This document shows positions 61,521 through 64,000 of a stretch of 64,000 bases of DNA, one piece after another. The first letter of the stretch is position 1. Every line of letters begins with the position of its first letter. Under the pieces are notes generated by a model that worked only from the letters and a program-made list of their open reading frames with translations, ran no database searches and was not told the origin of the DNA. The stretch is from JAPPHA01 sp963662705 (GTDB lineage: Bacteria > Pseudomonadota > Alphaproteobacteria > Rhodobacterales > Rhodobacteraceae): the NCBI GenBank assembly GCA_963662705.2, contig OY759767.1, positions 2,852,001 to 2,916,000 on the forward strand, given 5' to 3'. The position numbers and the translations under genes are program-made.

Positions 61521-62597
61521 CTATGCGATAGCCTTCCCGGTTCCGTCGAACGCATGGCATTCGCTCGCCTTTGCCTCCAAGCCTACAGAATCCCCGACTT
61601 GCACGTTCACATCGCCTTCGAGGCGGGCGATGACGGAACTCCCGCGGGTTCCGACCGTCACGTAGGTTTCAACTCCAAGCCGCTCGACAACGTGAACGTG
61701 CCAGGAGACACCTGACGTCGCATCCGATGACAGCTTCAGATGTTCTGGCCGGACGCCAATCTGAACCCGCTGGCCGTCCGCAAATGACTGGCCGTTCGCC
61801 ATTTGGATGATCCATCCATTGTCGGTGCGGGCCTCTGTTCTTCCGTCTGCGCGCCGCCGCGCAGTCGCCTGTAGCAGGTTCATCCGCGGTGATCCAATGA
61901 AGGTTCCGACAAAAGTGTCAGCAGGATGCTTGTACAGTTCGATCGGCTCGGCCGACTGCGCGACTTCGCCATCTCTGACGACCACAATCTTGTCAGCCAT
62001 GGTCATCGCTTCGACCTGATCGTGGGTGACATAAACAACGGTTGCCGACAGGGTCTGGTGCAGCCGTTGCAATTCGCCGCGCATCTGGACCCGCAAGGAC
62101 GCGTCGAGATTGCTCAAGGGTTCGTCAAAGAGAATGACGGAGGGTTTTTTGATAATGGCCCGGCCGATTGCCACTCTTTGCCTCTGTCCTCCCGAGAGGG
62201 CCGCAGGGCGGCGGTCGAGCAGGTCCGACAACTGGAGGATCTCGGCCACTTCCTGAACCTCTCTGCGAACTTTCCGTTTGGGCACATTCTTCAGATCTAG
62301 CGAGAACCCTATGTTTTGTGCGACCGTCATGTGCGGATAGAGTGCATAGGACTGAAAGACCATCGCGATTCCGCGCTTGTCCGGTGCGGTGTCATTCAGA
62401 CGCTTTCCGTCGAGGAGGAGGTCGCCAGAATCGATTGACTCCAGACCTGCGATCAGGCGCAGGAGTGTTGTCTTTCCGCAGCCGCTTGGCCCGACAAGCA
62501 CCGTGAATTGACCATCCTCGATTGCAATGCTGACGCCCTTCACGACGTCCACGTTGCCGAAGGACTTGCTGACGTCCCTGAGTTCAATCGTAGCCAC
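61521..62597 (-). CDS. Sugar ABC transporter ATPase (UgpC/MalK type)
   Basis: A 358-residue ATPase of the CUT1 group. Walker A GPSGCGKTT, signature LSGGQRQRVAIGRAI, Walker B VILFDEPLSNLDA, switch His in VYVTHDQVEAMTMADK. The C-terminal OB-fold region (GSPRMNLL, IGVRPEHL) is typical of MalK-like proteins. It lies between the permease and ThuA-like genes, giving a sugar uptake operon of the ThuEFGK kind. The sugar is unknown. Confidence 0.9.
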   Translation of the reverse strand: MATIELRDVSKSFGNVDVVKGVSIAIEDGQFTVLVGPSGCGKTTLLRLIAGLESIDSGDLLLDGKRLNDTAPDKRGIAMVFQSYALYPHMTVAQNIGFSLDLKNVPKRKVRREVQEVAEILQLSDLLDRRPAALSGGQRQRVAIGRAIIKKPSVILFDEPLSNLDASLRVQMRGELQRLHQTLSATVVYVTHDQVEAMTMADKIVVVRDGEVAQSAEPIELYKHPADTFVGTFIGSPRMNLLQATARRRADGRTEARTDNGWIIQMANGQSFADGQRVQIGVRPEHLKLSSDATSGVSWHVHVVERLGVETYVTVGTRGSSVIARLEGDVNVQVGDSVGLEAKASECHAFDGTGKAIA

Positions 62598-62618
62598 CGC
62601 GTTTTCCTTCCTTGCGGG

Positions 62619-63533
62619 TCAGCCCTTGACACCGCCGCTAAAAGTCTGAACCAGGAATCGTCTCGCGAAACCAAACGCAATGACCGCAGGCAGCGTGTAA
62701 ATGACGGCAAGTGCCGCCATGAAGCCGAAGTCCATCTGGTTTACTCGCATGTAGGCTCGGAACAGGCCGAGCGGCAAAGTCTGCAATTCGTTCGAAGACA
62801 GAAAGATCAGCGGCATCAGAAAATCGCCCCAGGCAATGATGAAGGCGAAAAGCCCTGCAGCTGCTAGTCCGGGGAGCGCCAGCGGGATCAGGACCTTGCG
62901 GATACGCTGCAGGAGCGTTGCCCCGTCCATCAGGGCAGCCTCTTCGTAATCCCTTGGAATCGTGTCGAAATAGGTTTTCATGATCCACAAGGCGAGTGGC
63001 AGCTGGGTGGCCGCAAGGACCAGAATGATCCCGAGATAACCGTTCACGAATCCCACGATATGCATCGACGAACGGACCAGTTCAGACGGCATGATCGCCC
63101 GCACGATGAATTCAACGGGCTGGTTTGCCGTCAGGAGCACCTTGTACAACGGAACGATCAACGCCGTGGGCGGCACGACGCGTATCAGGATAATCGTGTA
63201 CAGGAACGGTCGCCGCCACCAGCCTCGGCTGCGCGAGAGGGAATAGCCGCCGAGGCCGCCAAGGACAATGACGATGAGGGTCGCAGAGCCGACAACGATC
63301 GCGGAATTTGCGATCCACAGGAATCCGTCATGCTGGCCGAATATGCTTGTATAGTGATGCAGCGACCATGACCGCGGCATTTTCAGGAACTGGCTCGGCT
63401 CCGCATCGACGGAAGCGACAAAAACCCAGACGAACGGTATTGCACAGTAGAGACAGATCAATACGAGGATGAAGCCGGCGGCAGCCTCTGCCGCCCGAGC
63501 CCGGGCCCGTTCACCGGGTGAAATGCCAGACAT
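62619..63533 (-). CDS. Sugar ABC transporter permease (MalG-like)
   Basis: A 304-residue six-span permease. It opens with MSGISPGERARARAAEAAAG, and carries the MalG-type coupling motif EEAALMDGATLLQRIRKVLIPLALPG. The end VPSFGGVKG-like LVQTFSGGVKG is typical of this class. Its ATG 63533 lies 2 bp before the upstream permease stop, so the two are tightly linked. Confidence 0.9.
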   Translation of the reverse strand: MSGISPGERARARAAEAAAGFILVLICLYCAIPFVWVFVASVDAEPSQFLKMPRSWSLHHYTSIFGQHDGFLWIANSAIVVGSATLIVIVLGGLGGYSLSRSRGWWRRPFLYTIILIRVVPPTALIVPLYKVLLTANQPVEFIVRAIMPSELVRSSMHIVGFVNGYLGIILVLAATQLPLALWIMKTYFDTIPRDYEEAALMDGATLLQRIRKVLIPLALPGLAAAGLFAFIIAWGDFLMPLIFLSSNELQTLPLGLFRAYMRVNQMDFGFMAALAVIYTLPAVIAFGFARRFLVQTFSGGVKG

Positions 63534-63535
63534 CT

Positions 63536-64000
63536 CTAGACCTGCACCCTCAGGAGTCGCACATAGGCAATTCCGATGACAAGCGAAATTGCCAGCATGA
63601 CCACGGCGACCGCGGATCCGAAGCCGAGCTGAAACGCCGTGAAGGACTGGTTGAAAATGTAAATCCCGATGATTTCGGTCGCGCCTCCCGGACCGCCGCG
63701 GGTCAGGGCGTAGACAAGGCCGAACAGCGAAATCGTCGTGACCGTCGACACGAGCATGTAAAGAAAGATTGTCGGCATGAGCAGGGGTAGCGTGATCCTC
63801 AGGAAAATCTGGCGCACGGTTGCGCCGTCCATCCGGGCGGCTTCGTAAAGCTCGTGCGAGATTGAGCTTATTCCCGAAGTCAGGAGGATCATCGCAAATG
63901 CGATTCCGCGCCAGGTGTTGACGATTATGATCATCGTCAGCGGGAATGTTGCAAGCCAGTTCTGTGGCGGGATTCCGAACCATGCGACGATCTTGTTCAG
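63536..64000 (-). CDS. Sugar ABC transporter permease (MalF-like), N-terminus cut by window edge
   Basis: The last 154 residues of a permease are visible, ending in YVRLLRVQV. The coupling motif is YEAARMDGATVRQIFLRITLPLL, and the span TIFLYMLVSTVTTISLFGLVYALT follows. It continues past the right edge, where the sugar-binding protein gene is probably located. The first codons in the window encode LNKIVAWFGIPPQNW. Confidence 0.88.
   Translation of the reverse strand: MNKIVAWFGIPPQNWLATFPLTMIIIVNTWRGIAFAMILLTSGISSISHELYEAARMDGATVRQIFLRITLPLLMPTIFLYMLVSTVTTISLFGLVYALTRGGPGGATEIIGIYIFNQSFTAFQLGFGSAVAVVMLAISLVIGIAYVRLLRVQV

Overview
The window looks like a chromosomal segment of a free-living, aerobic, probably marine alphaproteobacterium. 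The pointers are a trimethylamine/TMAO-to-methylamine operon of the roseobacter/SAR116 type, an aconitase gene next to ccmABCDG, an alphaproteobacterial-type DksA, overlapping GC-rich genes, and zur-znuCB divergent from znuA. Species cannot be fixed from the sequence alone.

Layout. 1-3.4 kb (minus strand): a paraslipin running off the left edge, a NeuB-family sugar-acid synthase and an LpxL/HtrB-type acyltransferase. 3.7-5.4 kb (plus): an ammonium transporter, a 59-residue membrane protein directly behind it, and a clear rho-independent terminator. 5.5-20.3 kb (minus): twelve tightly packed genes, transcribed from gmaS leftwards: gmaS, mgsA, mgsB, mgsC, an unknown 137-aa protein, a nitrilase-superfamily amidohydrolase, an unknown 219-aa protein, tmm, tmoX, tmoW, tmoV and tdm. 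Together they would import TMAO, oxidise TMA to TMAO, demethylate it and assimilate the released methylamine through gamma-glutamylmethylamide and N-methylglutamate. A GntR/FCD regulator is divergent from gmaS. N-methylglutamate dehydrogenase and the dimethylamine monooxygenase are not recognisable here.

21-28 kb: assorted genes (SRPBCC, DUF3500, a frameshifted membrane protein, M48 protease, a 55-aa membrane protein, GNAT, DksA). 28-35 kb (plus): an EamA exporter and a complete Dpp/Opp-type peptide ABC transporter (ATPase, ATPase, binding protein, permease, permease), followed by a decayed IS630 transposase end. 35.6-41.2 kb: NAD(P)-binding protein, phytanoyl-CoA-type dioxygenase, aldo/keto reductase, a SIS-domain sugar isomerase, a remnant of a sugar-ABC ATPase and tRNA-Gly(UCC); decayed pieces make this stretch look eroded. 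42-45.6 kb: infC, then a three-subunit nitrile hydratase/thiocyanate hydrolase-like cluster overlapping an EamA exporter gene. 45.8-49 kb: zinc uptake (znuA divergent from zur-znuC-znuB). 49.2-51.7 kb: a DUF1223 protein and an ISKra4-type insertion sequence with exact 8-bp target duplication and 23-bp inverted repeats. 51.7-58.8 kb: acnA, the cytochrome c maturation genes ccmABCDG and pyrC. 59.7-64 kb (minus): a sugar ABC operon (two permeases, ATPase, frameshifted ThuA-like gene, LacI regulator) running off the right edge.

The most interesting items are the unexplained proteins inside the TMA operon, the split nitrile hydratase operon, the amt-linked small membrane protein, and a possible AUA start of infC.
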